Assembly (NCBI RefSeq): GCF_039729015.1
Contig: NZ_CP155792.1
Coordinates: forward strand, 3,368,001 to 3,432,000
Length of the DNA stretch: 64,000 bases
Reading direction: 5' to 3'
Source: Blastococcus sp. HT6-30
Lineage (GTDB): Bacteria; Actinomycetota; Actinomycetes; Mycobacteriales; Geodermatophilaceae
Shown here: positions 1 to 9,200 of the stretch, in pieces
How the letters are laid out: the number at the start of each line of letters is the position of its first letter
Position numbering within the stretch: position 1 is the first letter of the stretch
Notes under the pieces: model-generated
Seen by the model: the letters and a program-made list of their open reading frames with translations, nothing else
What the model was told of the DNA's origin: nothing
Databases searched by the model: none
Program-made: the position numbers and the translations under genes

Positions 1-897
1 GACGGCCGATCCGAATCCGCCGGTGAGCAGGCAGCCGCCGATGACCGCGGCGACGATGTAGATGAGCTCCTGGCCGATGCCGGTGTTGGCCTGGACCGAC
101 GTCAGCCGGACGGCGAGCGTGGTGCCGACGAACCACGCCGCGGCCGCCGTCGTCATGAACAGCGCGATCGTGGTGCGGCGGGCCGGCACGCCGACGTTGC
201 GGGCGGCCACCTCGTCACCCCCGGTGGCGAAGATCCAGTTGCCGAAGCGGGTGCGCAGCAGGACCCAGGTGGCCAGCGCGGTGAACAGCAGCCACCACAG
301 CACCGCCACCCGGATCGGCGCGCCCAGGATCTCCAGGCGCGAGGCGAACACCCACTCCGCCGCCGTGTAGCCGGGTACGTCGTCGATGCCGCCGACGGTG
401 ACCGTGTCGGTGAACAGCTTGGTCAGGCCCAGGTTGAGCCCCTGGAGCATCAGGAAGGTGCCGAGCGTGATGATGAAGCTCGGCAGCTTCGTGCGGGTGA
501 CCAGCCAGCCGTTGAAGAAGCCGATCGCCAGGGCGACGACCAGCGCGACGCCGATGGCCACCCACAGGTTCTGCCGGAACTCGACCGCGACGATGCCGAC
601 GGTCAGCGCGGTGGTGCCGGTCATCACCCCGGCGGACAGGTCGAAGTGCCCGCCGATCATGAGCAGCGCGACCCCGACCGCCATGATCCCCAGCGTCGAG
701 GCGGGGTCGAGCCAGTTGGCGATGCCGCGCGGTGACCGGAACACCTCGGACTGGACCGCGAAGAACGAGAACACCGCGATCGCGCCCACCAGCGCGCCCA
801 GCTCCGGCTTGACCAGCAGGCGGCGCAGCGGACCGGCGGCGCCCAGCCGCTCGTCGGCCCGCTGGTCCGCCGGGGCCGCGGCCTCCCGGGTGCTCAG
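1..897 (-). CDS. Sugar-type ABC transporter permease (partial, C-terminus outside window)
   Basis: Membrane permease of a monosaccharide (ribose/xylose-type) ABC importer, translocating the sugar delivered by the binding protein encoded just upstream. The minus-strand frame stays open to the window edge. It shows several hydrophobic segments and the family-typical stretches LGIMAVGVALLMIGGHFDLS, LPSFIITLGTF and [16 protein letters not shown]. It is clearly paralogous to the permease at 29366-30430. The start is awkward: no ATG, GTG or TTG in this frame lies between the binding-protein coding region and the first membrane helix, so a CTG at 895-897, overlapping the TGA of the upstream gene, is the best candidate. 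The C-terminus and the expected ATPase lie beyond position 1. Confidence 0.85.
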   Translation of the reverse strand, partial: MSTREAAAPADQRADERLGAAGPLRRLLVKPELGALVGAIAVFSFFAVQSEVFRSPRGIANWLDPASTLGIMAVGVALLMIGGHFDLSAGVMTGTTALTVGIVAVEFRQNLWVAIGVALVVALAIGFFNGWLVTRTKLPSFIITLGTFLMLQGLNLGLTKLFTDTVTVGGIDDVPGYTAAEWVFASRLEILGAPIRVAVLWWLLFTALATWVLLRTRFGNWIFATGGDEVAARNVGVPARRTTIALFMTTAAAAWFVGTTLAVRLTSVQANTGIGQELIYIVAAVIGGCLLTGGFGSAV

Positions 898-1886
898 CGC
901 GTGCCGGCCGTGGCGAGGTCGGCGATCTCGTCGACGTTCTCGGCGTCGACGATGGCCGGTCCGGTGAGCACGGGCTGGCCACCACCGACCGTGTTCAGGT
1001 TCTCGACGTACAGCTTCAGCATCACGACCGGCAGGTAGCCCTGCTCGAACTGCTGCTGGTCGACGGCGAAGGCGATGTCGCCGGCCTGGATTCCGCTGAT
1101 CACGTCCGCGTTGAGGTCGAACGTGGCCACCTGGGCGTCCGAGCCGGCGTCCTGGGCCGCGTCCACCGCGACGGCCGCCACGGCCGAGTTCAGCGCCAGG
1201 ACGGCGTCGATGGACGGGTCGGTCTGCAGCTGCGAGGCGATCGTCGACTGCGCGCCCGGCAGGTCGTTGATGTCGACCTGCACGGTGCTGATCCCGCCGC
1301 CCAGCCCCTCGGCCGCGCCGGCGCAGCGCTGCTCCAGGCCGATGTTGCCGGCCTCGTGGATGACGCAGAGCACGTTCTGGGCGCCGTCCTCGGCCAGCCG
1401 CCGGCCGGCGCCCTGCCCGGCGATGGCCTCGTCCTGGCCGACGTGGCCGATGGCGCCGAACTCGGTGGAACGGCCACCGCCGGAATTGATGGTGACCACC
1501 GGGATGCCGGCCTCGACCGCGTCCTCGATCGAGCCCTGCAGGGCGTCGGGGTTCGCCATCGAGACGACGATGCCGTCCACGTCCTGGTTCACCGCGGCGT
1601 CGATCAGCTGCGCCTGCCGCTGCGGGTCGCCGTCGCTCTGGTAGTCGACGTCGATGCCCAGGTCCTCCCCAGCGGCCTCGGCGCCGTTCTGGACGACGTC
1701 CCAGAACGCGTCCCCGGCCGAGCCGTGGGTGACCACCGAGAAGACCAGGTCGCCCTCAGCGCCGGCTCCACCGCCGGAGCCGCCGGAGCCGCCGTCGCCA
1801 CCGTCACCCGCGCTGTCCGTGGTGCAGGCGGAGAGAAGCAGGGGCGCCGCCAGGGCGAGCGCCAGCAGTCGCTTGGGTGCGGCCAT
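894..1886 (-). CDS. Sugar-binding lipoprotein of ABC importer
   Basis: Extracytoplasmic solute-binding protein (periplasmic-binding-protein type 1, sugar family, 330 aa), predicted to capture a sugar or sugar-like ligand for the permease downstream. It begins with a lipoprotein signal (MAAPKRLL..LLLSAC, lipidated Cys21), then a Gly/Ser/Asp-rich linker and the two-lobed fold (VVTHGSAGDAFWDVV; NQDVDGIVVSMANP; GIPVVTINS). The start is the ATG at 1884-1886, preceded at good spacing by AGGAGGA (complement of 1893-1899). A longer in-frame ORF exists upstream but would bury the signal peptide. The stop overlaps the presumed CTG start of the permease, so the two genes are co-transcribed. The ligand cannot be read from the sequence. 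Confidence 0.9.
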   Translation of the reverse strand: MAAPKRLLALALAAPLLLSACTTDSAGDGGDGGSGGSGGGAGAEGDLVFSVVTHGSAGDAFWDVVQNGAEAAGEDLGIDVDYQSDGDPQRQAQLIDAAVNQDVDGIVVSMANPDALQGSIEDAVEAGIPVVTINSGGGRSTEFGAIGHVGQDEAIAGQGAGRRLAEDGAQNVLCVIHEAGNIGLEQRCAGAAEGLGGGISTVQVDINDLPGAQSTIASQLQTDPSIDAVLALNSAVAAVAVDAAQDAGSDAQVATFDLNADVISGIQAGDIAFAVDQQQFEQGYLPVVMLKLYVENLNTVGGGQPVLTGPAIVDAENVDEIADLATAGTR

Positions 1887-2040
1887 CGAGAGTCCTCCTG
1901 TGCTCGCGGGGCCTGGAGCCCACGCGTCCGGTCCGCCCAGGATCATGCCCCTCCCGCCCGCGGTCGGCGCCCCCGAGGGTGACGACGTCGCCGGAGTCCA
2001 CCGGCCGGGCGACCGCCGCACGGCGTTCTAGGCTCCAGAC

Positions 2041-3105
2041 GTGGACGTCCTGGCATCCGGTCATGAGCAGGTCGTGTTCTGCAGCGACCCCGAGTCGGGG
2101 TTGCGGGCGATCATCGCGATCCACTCCACGGCCCTCGGGCCGGCCCTGGGGGGCACGCGCTTCCACCCCTACGCGAGCGAGGACGCCGCCCTGGCCGACG
2201 CGCTGCGGCTGTCGGCGGCCATGTCGTACAAGAACAGCCTGGCCGGCCTCGACCTCGGTGGCGGCAAGGCCGTGATCATCGGCGACTCGCGCACCGACAA
2301 GACCGAGGCCCTGCTGCGCGCCTACGGCCGGTTCGTGGAGTCGCTGGGCGGCCGCTACCTGACCGCCTGCGACGTCGGCACCTACAACGCCGACCTCGAC
2401 GTCGTGGCCCGGGAGACGCGGTTCGCCCACGGCCGGTCGGAGGCCTACGGCGGCTGCGGCGACTCCTCGGTGCTCACCGCCTACGGCGTGTTCCAGGGGA
2501 TGCGTGCGGCCGCGCAGCACTGCTGGGGCTCCCCGTCGCTCGCCGGGCGCACCGTCGCCGTGGCGGGTGTGGGCAAGGTGGGCTCGTGGCTGGTCGACCA
2601 CCTCGTCGACGACGGCGCCGACGTGGTCGTCACCGACGTCGACCCGGCCGCCGTCGAGCGGCTGCAGGGGCGGCATCCGGAGATCGGCGCGGTCGCCGAC
2701 ACCGAGACCCTGGTGCGCACCCCGCACGACGTCTACGCGCCGTGCGCGCTGGGCGGGGCGCTGGACGAGGAGACCGTCGCGGTGCTGCCGGGCCGGATCG
2801 TCTGCGGCGGGGCCAACAACCAGCTGGCCACTCCCGCGATGGCCGACCGGCTGAGCGAGCGCGGCGTCCTCTACGCACCGGACTTCCTCGTGAACGCCGG
2901 CGGGGTCATGCAGGTGGAGGACGAGCGGCACGGCTTCTCCTTCGACCGCGCGCAGGCCAAGGCCTCGGGCATCTTCGACGTGGCGCTGCGGGTGTTCGCC
3001 CTCGCCGACGCCGAGGGCGTCTCCCCCTCCGTGGCCGCCGATCGGCTGGCCGAGGAGCGGATGCGCACGGTCGGCCGGCTCGCCACGATCCGGCTCCCAC
3101 GCTGA
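2041..3105 (+). CDS. Leu/Val/Phe-type amino acid dehydrogenase
   Basis: NAD-dependent oxidative deamination of a branched-chain amino acid (valine or leucine dehydrogenase type), feeding branched-chain 2-oxo acids to catabolism or fatty-acid primer supply; cytoplasmic. The 354-aa length fits the family. The N-terminal Glu/Leu/Phe/Val dehydrogenase dimerisation domain carries the Gly-rich substrate segment and catalytic Lys ([19 protein letters not shown], about residues 61-79). The C-terminal Rossmann fold has [13 protein letters not shown] near residue 170. The GTG at 2041 lies about 150 bases from the divergent lipoprotein start. In Streptomyces a vdh gene sits next to DUF3073 and purM (recalled, not searched), which favours valine dehydrogenase, but leucine versus valine preference cannot be read here. 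Confidence 0.85.
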   Translation: MDVLASGHEQVVFCSDPESGLRAIIAIHSTALGPALGGTRFHPYASEDAALADALRLSAAMSYKNSLAGLDLGGGKAVIIGDSRTDKTEALLRAYGRFVESLGGRYLTACDVGTYNADLDVVARETRFAHGRSEAYGGCGDSSVLTAYGVFQGMRAAAQHCWGSPSLAGRTVAVAGVGKVGSWLVDHLVDDGADVVVTDVDPAAVERLQGRHPEIGAVADTETLVRTPHDVYAPCALGGALDEETVAVLPGRIVCGGANNQLATPAMADRLSERGVLYAPDFLVNAGGVMQVEDERHGFSFDRAQAKASGIFDVALRVFALADAEGVSPSVAADRLAEERMRTVGRLATIRLPR

Positions 3106-3300
3106 AAAAAGGACCCCGTCCTCGCCACCCCTCGCAAGCCCGGGGCGGCGCCCTGGACGGGGCCGCGGGAGGGGCGTGTGCCCGCCGCGGATCCGTGTCG
3201 TAATGTTGTCCGAGACATTGTCACTCAGTCGGGGTCGCCACGCGGGCCGCATCAGCCGCTTGGCTGGTCCACCGCACTCCGTAACGAGGGGGTCGAGCCG

Positions 3301-3528
3301 ATGGGGCGCGGCCGAGCGAAGGCCAAGCAGACACGCGTGGCCCGTGAGCTCAAGTACAGCTCACCGAACACCGACCTCACCGCGCTTCAGCGCGAGCTGG
3401 CCGGTTCGTCGTCGACCTACACCGCGCCCAGCGCGGCTGATGACGACGACGAGGACGAGGACGACACGTACGCCGATCGTTGGGCGGACGACGACTCCGA
3501 CGACGACGACTGGCCGGCCAGCCGCTGA
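3301..3528 (+). CDS. DUF3073 family small acidic protein
   Basis: Small conserved actinobacterial protein of 75 aa with no assigned function. The basic N-terminus (MGRGRAKAKQTRVARELKYS) and middle segment (SPNTDLTALQRELAG) are the recognisable DUF3073 features. The C-terminal half is very rich in Asp and Glu. The ATG at 3301 is chosen because the conserved family N-terminus begins there; reading frames that start earlier lack similarity. The gap of about 195 bases after the dehydrogenase suggests its own promoter. In other actinobacteria the gene lies beside purM, but here a 6-kb module separates them. A strong terminator hairpin follows. Confidence 0.85.
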   Translation: MGRGRAKAKQTRVARELKYSSPNTDLTALQRELAGSSSTYTAPSAADDDDEDEDDTYADRWADDDSDDDDWPASR

Positions 3529-3547
3529 CCTGCGGTTCCTCAGTCTG

Positions 3548-3591
3548 ACACCACGACACCGCGGCCCTCTGGGGCAGCGGTGTCGTGGTGT
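3548..3591 (+). terminator. Terminator hairpin after DUF3073
   Basis: Perfect 15-bp inverted repeat (ACACCACGACACCGC at 3548-3562 with its complement at 3577-3591) separated by 14 bases. It lies 20 bases after the DUF3073 stop and has no long U-tract, as is usual in high-GC actinobacteria. Confidence 0.75.
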
Positions 3592-3646
3592 TCCGCCCGG
3601 GCCGCGCCGTTGCCGAGCGTGGACGCGCGCCTCTCGTGACACGACA

Positions 3647-3677
3647 GTGCCCCGCACACCGCGGGTGTGCGGGGCAC
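3647..3677 (-). terminator. Terminator hairpin after dadA remnant
   Basis: Perfect 14-bp inverted repeat (GTGCCCCGCACACC at 3647-3660, complement at 3664-3677) with a 3-base loop. It lies about 25 bases downstream of the minus-strand stop at 3703. With the hairpin at 3548 it isolates the DUF3073 gene from the catabolic module. Confidence 0.75.
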
Positions 3678-3702
3678 CGTCGTCCGGCGGCCGGGCGGTC
3701 GG

Positions 3703-4452
3703 TCAGGCGGCGACCCGGTGCGAGCGCACCTGGAAGGGCGTCGTGTCCAGCGCGGGAGGCCGGCCGGCCACCACGTCGGCCAGTATCCGGCTTGAGCCGC
3801 ACGCCATCGTCCAGCCCATGTGCCCGTGGCCGGTGTTGTAATACAGGTTGCGCTGCTTGCCCCGACCCTCGATCGGCGGGCCATCCGGGGTCATCGGCCG
3901 CATGCACGAGCGCATCCGGGCCCGCTCCCAGTCCACGGCGGTCGGGAACAACTCGCGCCCGGTCTTCAGGATGTTGGAGAAGTCCGAGTACTTCCAGTCC
4001 CGGTCGAATCCGGCGAACTCGGCCGTCGAGGAGATCCGCAGCTGATCACCGAAGCGCGACCAGGCGACGAGCGTCGCCTCGTCCACGCCGCCGACGGCGG
4101 GGGTCGCGTCGGCATCCACGACGTCGGCGGTCAGCGAGTAGCCCTTCGCCGGGTACATCGGCAGCCGCTGCCCCGCCGTCCTCGCCAGGAACGGGCTCTG
4201 GATGCCGAGCGCGAGCACGTAGTTGTCCGCCGTGAGGAGCCCCGCGTCGGTCCGCACGCCGGTGACCCGGTCGCCATCGGTCACGAAGCCCTGGGCGGTC
4301 ACGCCGAGCCGGAACTCCACGCCCAAGCCGCCGCAGCGCTGTGCCAGCTCGTTGGTGAACAGCTCTGAGTTACCACTGGCGTCGGAGGTGACGTGGATGG
4401 CGCCGGCGAAGGTCTCGCCCGCCGCGGCGAAGGCCGGGTCGAGCTTGGCCAC
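3703..4452 (-). pseudogene. 5'-truncated D-amino acid dehydrogenase (DadA-like)
   Basis: C-terminal part (249 aa) of a DadA-type FAD-dependent D-amino acid dehydrogenase, an enzyme normally about 415-435 aa that deaminates D-amino acids to 2-oxo acids at the membrane. Diagnostic segments are MYPAKGYSLTADVV, RPMTPDGPPIEGR and YYNTGHGHMGWTMACGSSRI, covering the substrate domain and the C-terminal FAD contact. The whole N-terminal third, including the GxGxxG FAD-binding motif and domain start, is missing: homology begins abruptly at about 4450, where a GntR gene fragment starts on the other strand. The GTG at 4450-4452 would allow translation, but a protein without the dinucleotide fold is unlikely to be active. 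I read it as a deletion relic. An assembly join is the alternative. Confidence 0.8.
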
Positions 4453-4457
4453 GGCTC

Positions 4458-5009
4458 GTGGAGACCGAGATCGCGGCCCAACTCGGCGCCAGCCGCACGC
4501 CTGTGCGCGAGGCGCTGGTCCGGCTCGTCAAGGACGGTCTCGCGGTCCGTTCCCGGCACGGCCTGATGGTCCGGGAGTTCACGCTCCCCGAGGTCCGCGA
4601 GATCTACGAAGTCCGAGCAGCCCTCGAGGGCTACGCCGCCCGCCTGGCCGCCGAACGGTGCAGCCGCGAGGCGCTGGCAGAGCTGGCCGAAAGCTTGAAC
4701 CACCACGCACGGACGTCGCGGGACCAGGACGTCAATCGGGCGAGGGTCGTCGAGACCAACGCCGACTTCCACAACGCCGTCCTGGCGGCCGCAGGAAACC
4801 GCCGAATGCAGTCGTTGGCGACCAGCAACCTGTCGTACTTCTTCAACATCGAGGCCGCCGCCGTGACCTCGGATGAAACTCTCGCCGTAGCACTGGACGA
4901 GCACCAGCTGATCTACGACGCCATCCGGGACCGGGACGGCGATCGGGCGGAAACCATCGTGCGCGGCCATGTCATGGCCGGGCTGGCGGTCATCGAGAGC
5001 TTCCTCTGA
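4458..5009 (+). pseudogene. 5'-truncated GntR/FadR-type regulator
   Basis: FCD-domain GntR regulator lacking its beginning. The readable protein (183 aa from GTG 4458) opens in the middle of the winged helix (METEIAAQLGASRTPVREAL, recognition helix), followed by the FCD effector domain (EVREIYEVRAALEGYAARLA to the C-terminus). Family members are about 220-240 aa and carry about 25-35 residues before this point. One codon upstream the frame still reads Arg-Leu, matching the usual GERLVE stretch, and then similarity stops at the junction with the truncated dadA. The FCD part appears intact. DNA binding is probably lost because helix 1 of the wHTH is absent. The last 20 bases overlap the 3' end of the convergent PucR gene. 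Confidence 0.75.
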
Positions 5010-6138
5010 GCGCGAGCCGGCAGATGGCCTCCGACTTCACCAGGCCGCCGAACGTCCGCGGGTCCCATCCGGTCAGCCGCGCCCAGCGCTGGAGCCGATA
5101 GGTCACGGAGTTCGCGTGGAGGTGCAACTCCTGCGCGGTACGGGCGACCGACATGTCCGCCTCGGCGAACGCGAGGACGGTCGCCGCCAGGTGCGTATGC
5201 GCCGCCGCGGTCTCCAGCCCCCCGGTCATCAGCGGCTCCAGCCGGGCCGCCTCCGACAGCAGGCACGCCTCAGCCCACACGTCGGCGAACCGGGCGACCG
5301 GACGTCCGTCCGAGGTGGCCGACAGGGCCAAGCGGGCGTCGCCCAGGCTGAGCGCCGCGCCCGGCAGGCCACTGCGAGGCAGGCCGATTCCGACGTGCCC
5401 GCCCAGCGGCAGGCGAATGGCGAGCTGGTCGAGCCACTCCTGCCCGACGCCCTCCACGACGATCACGAGCGCGCCGTCCTGGTAGGAGTACACCAGCGGC
5501 ACCGCCACCCGGTCCAGCTCCCGGCGGAGCTCCGGCGGGAGCACCACCTCGCTGGTGGACCGCCGCCACAGGCCGGCGACGTAGGTGCCGTGCGGATCCA
5601 TTCCCAAGGCATCAGCCGTGCGAGACGCCTCGGCATCGTGCCGGCCGGTGAGGAGCAGCTCCACCAGGCGATGCGAGAGCGTCACCCGATGGGTCTGCAG
5701 CTCGCGGCTGACGTCTCCGTGCGCGGAGGCGAGGACCGTGGAGATGGCGTGCAGCAGCCTGAGCATGAGGCCGGCCACCTCGGGCAGCAGGGGCGCCGCC
5801 GACCGCGGCTCCCGGCAGAGCGCGCGCCACAGCCGCTGGTCGCCCAGGTGGTAGGCGCCGATGAGGACGTCCACCGGAATGCCCTGGCGCGCTCGCCGAC
5901 GAGCGAGGGCGGCGGCTCGCTGCAGATCGTCGTCGGCCAGCAGACGCCGCCCGGCCAGCGCATCCAGGCGACGCCGCTGCTGCTCGGTCACCGCCACGAG
6001 GTGCTCCTCGAACGGCACCACGGCATACGCGGGCAGGTCGCGACGGATGGTGGTCACGGAGTCGCGCGCCAGACCGTCCAGGTCCTCTCGCACCCGGGCG
6101 CACAGGTCGGCCACCGGCGCCCACGACGGCCCGGTCAT
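4990..6138 (-). CDS. PucR/CdaR-type transcriptional regulator
   Basis: Cytoplasmic DNA-binding regulator of about 382 aa. The C-terminus carries the PucR-type helix-turn-helix (SVARTAQELHLHANSVTYRL, then QRWARLTGWDPRTF). The middle region is a GGDEF-like/CdaR domain, and the N-terminal part is an all-alpha sensory region (RRDLPAYAVVPFEEH). It is transcribed divergently from the indolepyruvate oxidoreductase gene, so it probably controls that gene; such regulators often activate amino acid or purine catabolism. The start is uncertain: ATG at 6138 is used, but the frame is open to an ATG at 6225, and neither has a clear ribosome-binding site. The 3' end overlaps the convergent GntR fragment by 20 bases. 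Confidence 0.82.
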   Translation of the reverse strand: MTGPSWAPVADLCARVREDLDGLARDSVTTIRRDLPAYAVVPFEEHLVAVTEQQRRRLDALAGRRLLADDDLQRAAALARRRARQGIPVDVLIGAYHLGDQRLWRALCREPRSAAPLLPEVAGLMLRLLHAISTVLASAHGDVSRELQTHRVTLSHRLVELLLTGRHDAEASRTADALGMDPHGTYVAGLWRRSTSEVVLPPELRRELDRVAVPLVYSYQDGALVIVVEGVGQEWLDQLAIRLPLGGHVGIGLPRSGLPGAALSLGDARLALSATSDGRPVARFADVWAEACLLSEAARLEPLMTGGLETAAAHTHLAATVLAFAEADMSVARTAQELHLHANSVTYRLQRWARLTGWDPRTFGGLVKSEAICRLALRGSSR

Positions 6139-6293
6139 GAGCTGGTCGTGGAATTCACGAGGGGGACAGTGGATCACTGGAGCGATTTTGGCGGATGGAC
6201 CACAGACATCGGTCCTCCCAGACATGCATATTGGTGAACCTACCGAACGCGGTGCCGGTCAGCGCAGCGCGGGAACCATTTTTGGGAGCTTTC

Positions 6294-9200
6294 ATGACCG
6301 TCACCGCCGGCCGGCCCGTGCGCCTCGAGGACCGCTACGAGCTGCGCGATGGAGAGATCTACCTCTCGGGTCTGCAGGCCCTCGTCCGGATAATCCTCGA
6401 CCAGAACCGGCTCGACCGGCGCAACGGGCTTGACACCGCCACCTTCATCTCCGGCTACGAGGGCTCGCCCCTGGCGGGCTTCGACCTGGAGCTCTCCCGG
6501 CAGGCGACGCTGCTCGGACAGCACCGAGTGGTGTTCAAGCCGAGCGTGAACGAGGAGCTCGGCGCCAACGCGGTGCAGGGGTCCCAGCTGGCTTCCTCCG
6601 TCGGCGACATGACCTGTGATGGTGTCGTCGGGATCTGGTACGGCAAGGCGCCAGGCCTGGACCGGGCCACGGACGCCCTCCGGCACGCCAATCTGGGCGG
6701 GGCGGCCCCCACCGGGGGCGTGCTCGTACTCGTCGGTGACGACTCGATCGCCAAGTCCTCGACGGTGCCCAGCAGCTCCGAGACCGCCATGGCCGAGATC
6801 GGCATGCCGGTGCTTTCCCCGAGCGACCCCCAGGACGTCCTGGACCTGGGTCTGCACGGGATCGCCCTCTCCCGGTTCAGCGGCCTGTGGACGGGGCTGA
6901 AGCTGGCGACCAACGTCGTCGACGGGGCCGGCACCGCGGTGGTGCAGACCGACCAGGTCGAACCGGTGTTCCCCGACCGCACCGTCGACGGGGCGGAGTA
7001 CCGGCACCAGGTCACCGCGAGATTCCTGCAGCCGACGTTGGCCGAGCTCGAGAAGACCCTCACCACGACTCGCCCGGAACTCGCGCTCCGCTACGCCTAC
7101 GCCAACGGCCTCAACCGGATCGAGGGCGATCCCACCGCCCGGATCGGTATCGTCACCGCTGGCGCCGGCTACCTCGACGTCCTCCAGGCCCTCGCGATGA
7201 CGGGCATCCCCGCCGAGGACCTCCCCAGCTCCGGGATCCGGATCCTCAAGCTCGGCATGGTTTCCCCGGTGGAGCCGCGCATCCTCGCCGAGTTCGCCGA
7301 CGGGCTCGAGGAGATCGTCGTCGTCGAGGAGAAGCGACCCTTCGTCGAGCTGGCGGTCAAGGACCTGCTCTACGGCGTCGCGGGCGCCCCTGCCGTGTAC
7401 GGCAAGCGCGGCCCGGACGGCGCCCAACTGCTGCGCGCCGACGCCGACCTGCCGCCGGAGGTCATCGCCAAGGCACTGGCGCCGCGACTGGTGGCGCGGA
7501 CCGGATCGGCTCCGGTCGCGGCCTGGCTCGAGCGGTCCTCGGCGCCGGCCCGGCCGGTCCGCACGCTGCTGCCGATGGTCAATCGCACGCCGTTCTTCTG
7601 CAGCGGATGCCCCCACAACCGCTCCACCGCGGTGCCCGAGGGGTCCCTGGTCGGCGCCGGCATCGGCTGCTCGGCGCTGGCCTCGTTCATGCCGGAGGAG
7701 CGGGTCGGCACGATCACCGGGCTGGCCCAGATGGGCGGCGAGGGCGTGGCCTGGATCGGCATGGCGCCTTTCGTCGAGCACCGCCACCTCCTGCAGAACC
7801 TCGGCGACGGCACCTACCACCACTCCGGCAGCCTCGCGATCCGTGCCTCGGTGGCGGCGGGCTCGAACATCACCTACAAGCTGCTGCACAACGGCGCGGT
7901 CGCGATGACCGGAGGGCAGCAGGCGGTCGGCAAGATGGCGGTGCCCGAGATCGTCGCCGAGTTGCTCGCCGAGGGCGTGTCGCGTGTCGTCGTCACCACC
8001 GAGGACCTCGACCGCTACAAGGGCGTGCGGCTGCCCAAGGGAGTCGAGGTCCGGCACCGGGACCGGCTCATCGAGACGCAGGAGGAGCTGGCCGGGGTTG
8101 AGGGCGTCACCGTCCTCATCCACGACCAGGAGTGCGCCACCGAGCTGCGCCGCAAGCGCAAGCGCCGCAAGGTCGCCGAGCCCGTCGAGCGGGTGTTCAT
8201 CAACGAACGGGTGTGCGAGGGCTGCGGCGACTGCGGCACCACGTCCAACTGCCTCTCCGTCCAGCCGGTCGACACCGAGTTCGGGCGCAAGACCCAGATC
8301 CACCAGGCGTCGTGCAACAAGGACTTCTCCTGCCTGGACGGCGACTGCCCCTCGTTCCTCAGCGTGGTCCCCGGGTCGGCGGTCAAGCGCGAGGACCGCG
8401 GAACACTCGAGGCCGCGGACCTCCCCCGCCCGACGCTGAAGGTGGACCCCGCGGACTACAACCTGCGGATCACCGGCATCGGCGGGACCGGCGTCGTCAC
8501 CACGGCGCAGATCATCTCGACGGCCGCGGTCATGGCCGGGATGTACGTCCGCAGCCTGGACCAGATGGGCATGGCGCAGAAGGGCGGCGCCGTGGTCTCC
8601 GACATCAAGCTCTCGACGTCCCCGATCTCGGGAACCAACAAGGTCGCTCCGGGCGAATGCGATCTGTACCTGGGCTGCGACCTCATCGTTGCCGCCAACG
8701 CCACCAACCTCCAGGTGACCTCGCCGGAGCGGACCATCGCCGTAGTGTCGACCTCGGCGGTGCCCACCGGTGCGATGGTGACGGACCCGACCGCGAGTTT
8801 TCCCGGCGTGGAGGAAACCAGCGGCCGCATCCTGGAGAGCACACGGGCCGGTGACAGCGCCCTCGGCGACGTCCGACGCCTGGTGGACGGACTGTTCGGC
8901 GACGACCAGTACGCCAACATCTTCCAGGTCGGGATGGCCGTCCAGGCCGGCGCGCTGCCGGTGGACGCCGACGTCCTGGAGCGGGCCATCGAGCTCAACG
9001 GCGTGGCCGTCGAGCGCAACCTGCAGGCGTTCCGCCGCGGGCGTCAACTGGTCGCCGACCCCGACGCCCTGCAGGCCGTCCTGCCCGCGGACGCCACCCG
9101 GCGCGACGCCCCGACGGACACCGCCCGGGAACTGGCGGCCGGGCTCGACCTCACCGACGAGACCCTCGCCGCGCTCGTGCTACGCCGGATCGACGAGTTG

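Noticed and set aside
921-935. GGCGATCTCG in the binding-protein gene, similar to the palindromic repeat core
   Set aside because: Only half of the palindrome, in coding sequence and explained by the codons of the C-terminal protein sequence.
3106-3162. A-tract after the dehydrogenase stop followed by CCCCGTCC ... GGACGGGG
   Set aside because: The stem has a loop of 33 bases and the A-tract would suit only minus-strand transcription, where no gene exists; not called a terminator.
6240-9047. 935-codon open frame on the minus strand, antisense to the indolepyruvate oxidoreductase gene
   Set aside because: High-GC antisense artefact: composition is Arg/Gly/Asp/Val-biased, no family motif, and it covers a clearly coding gene.
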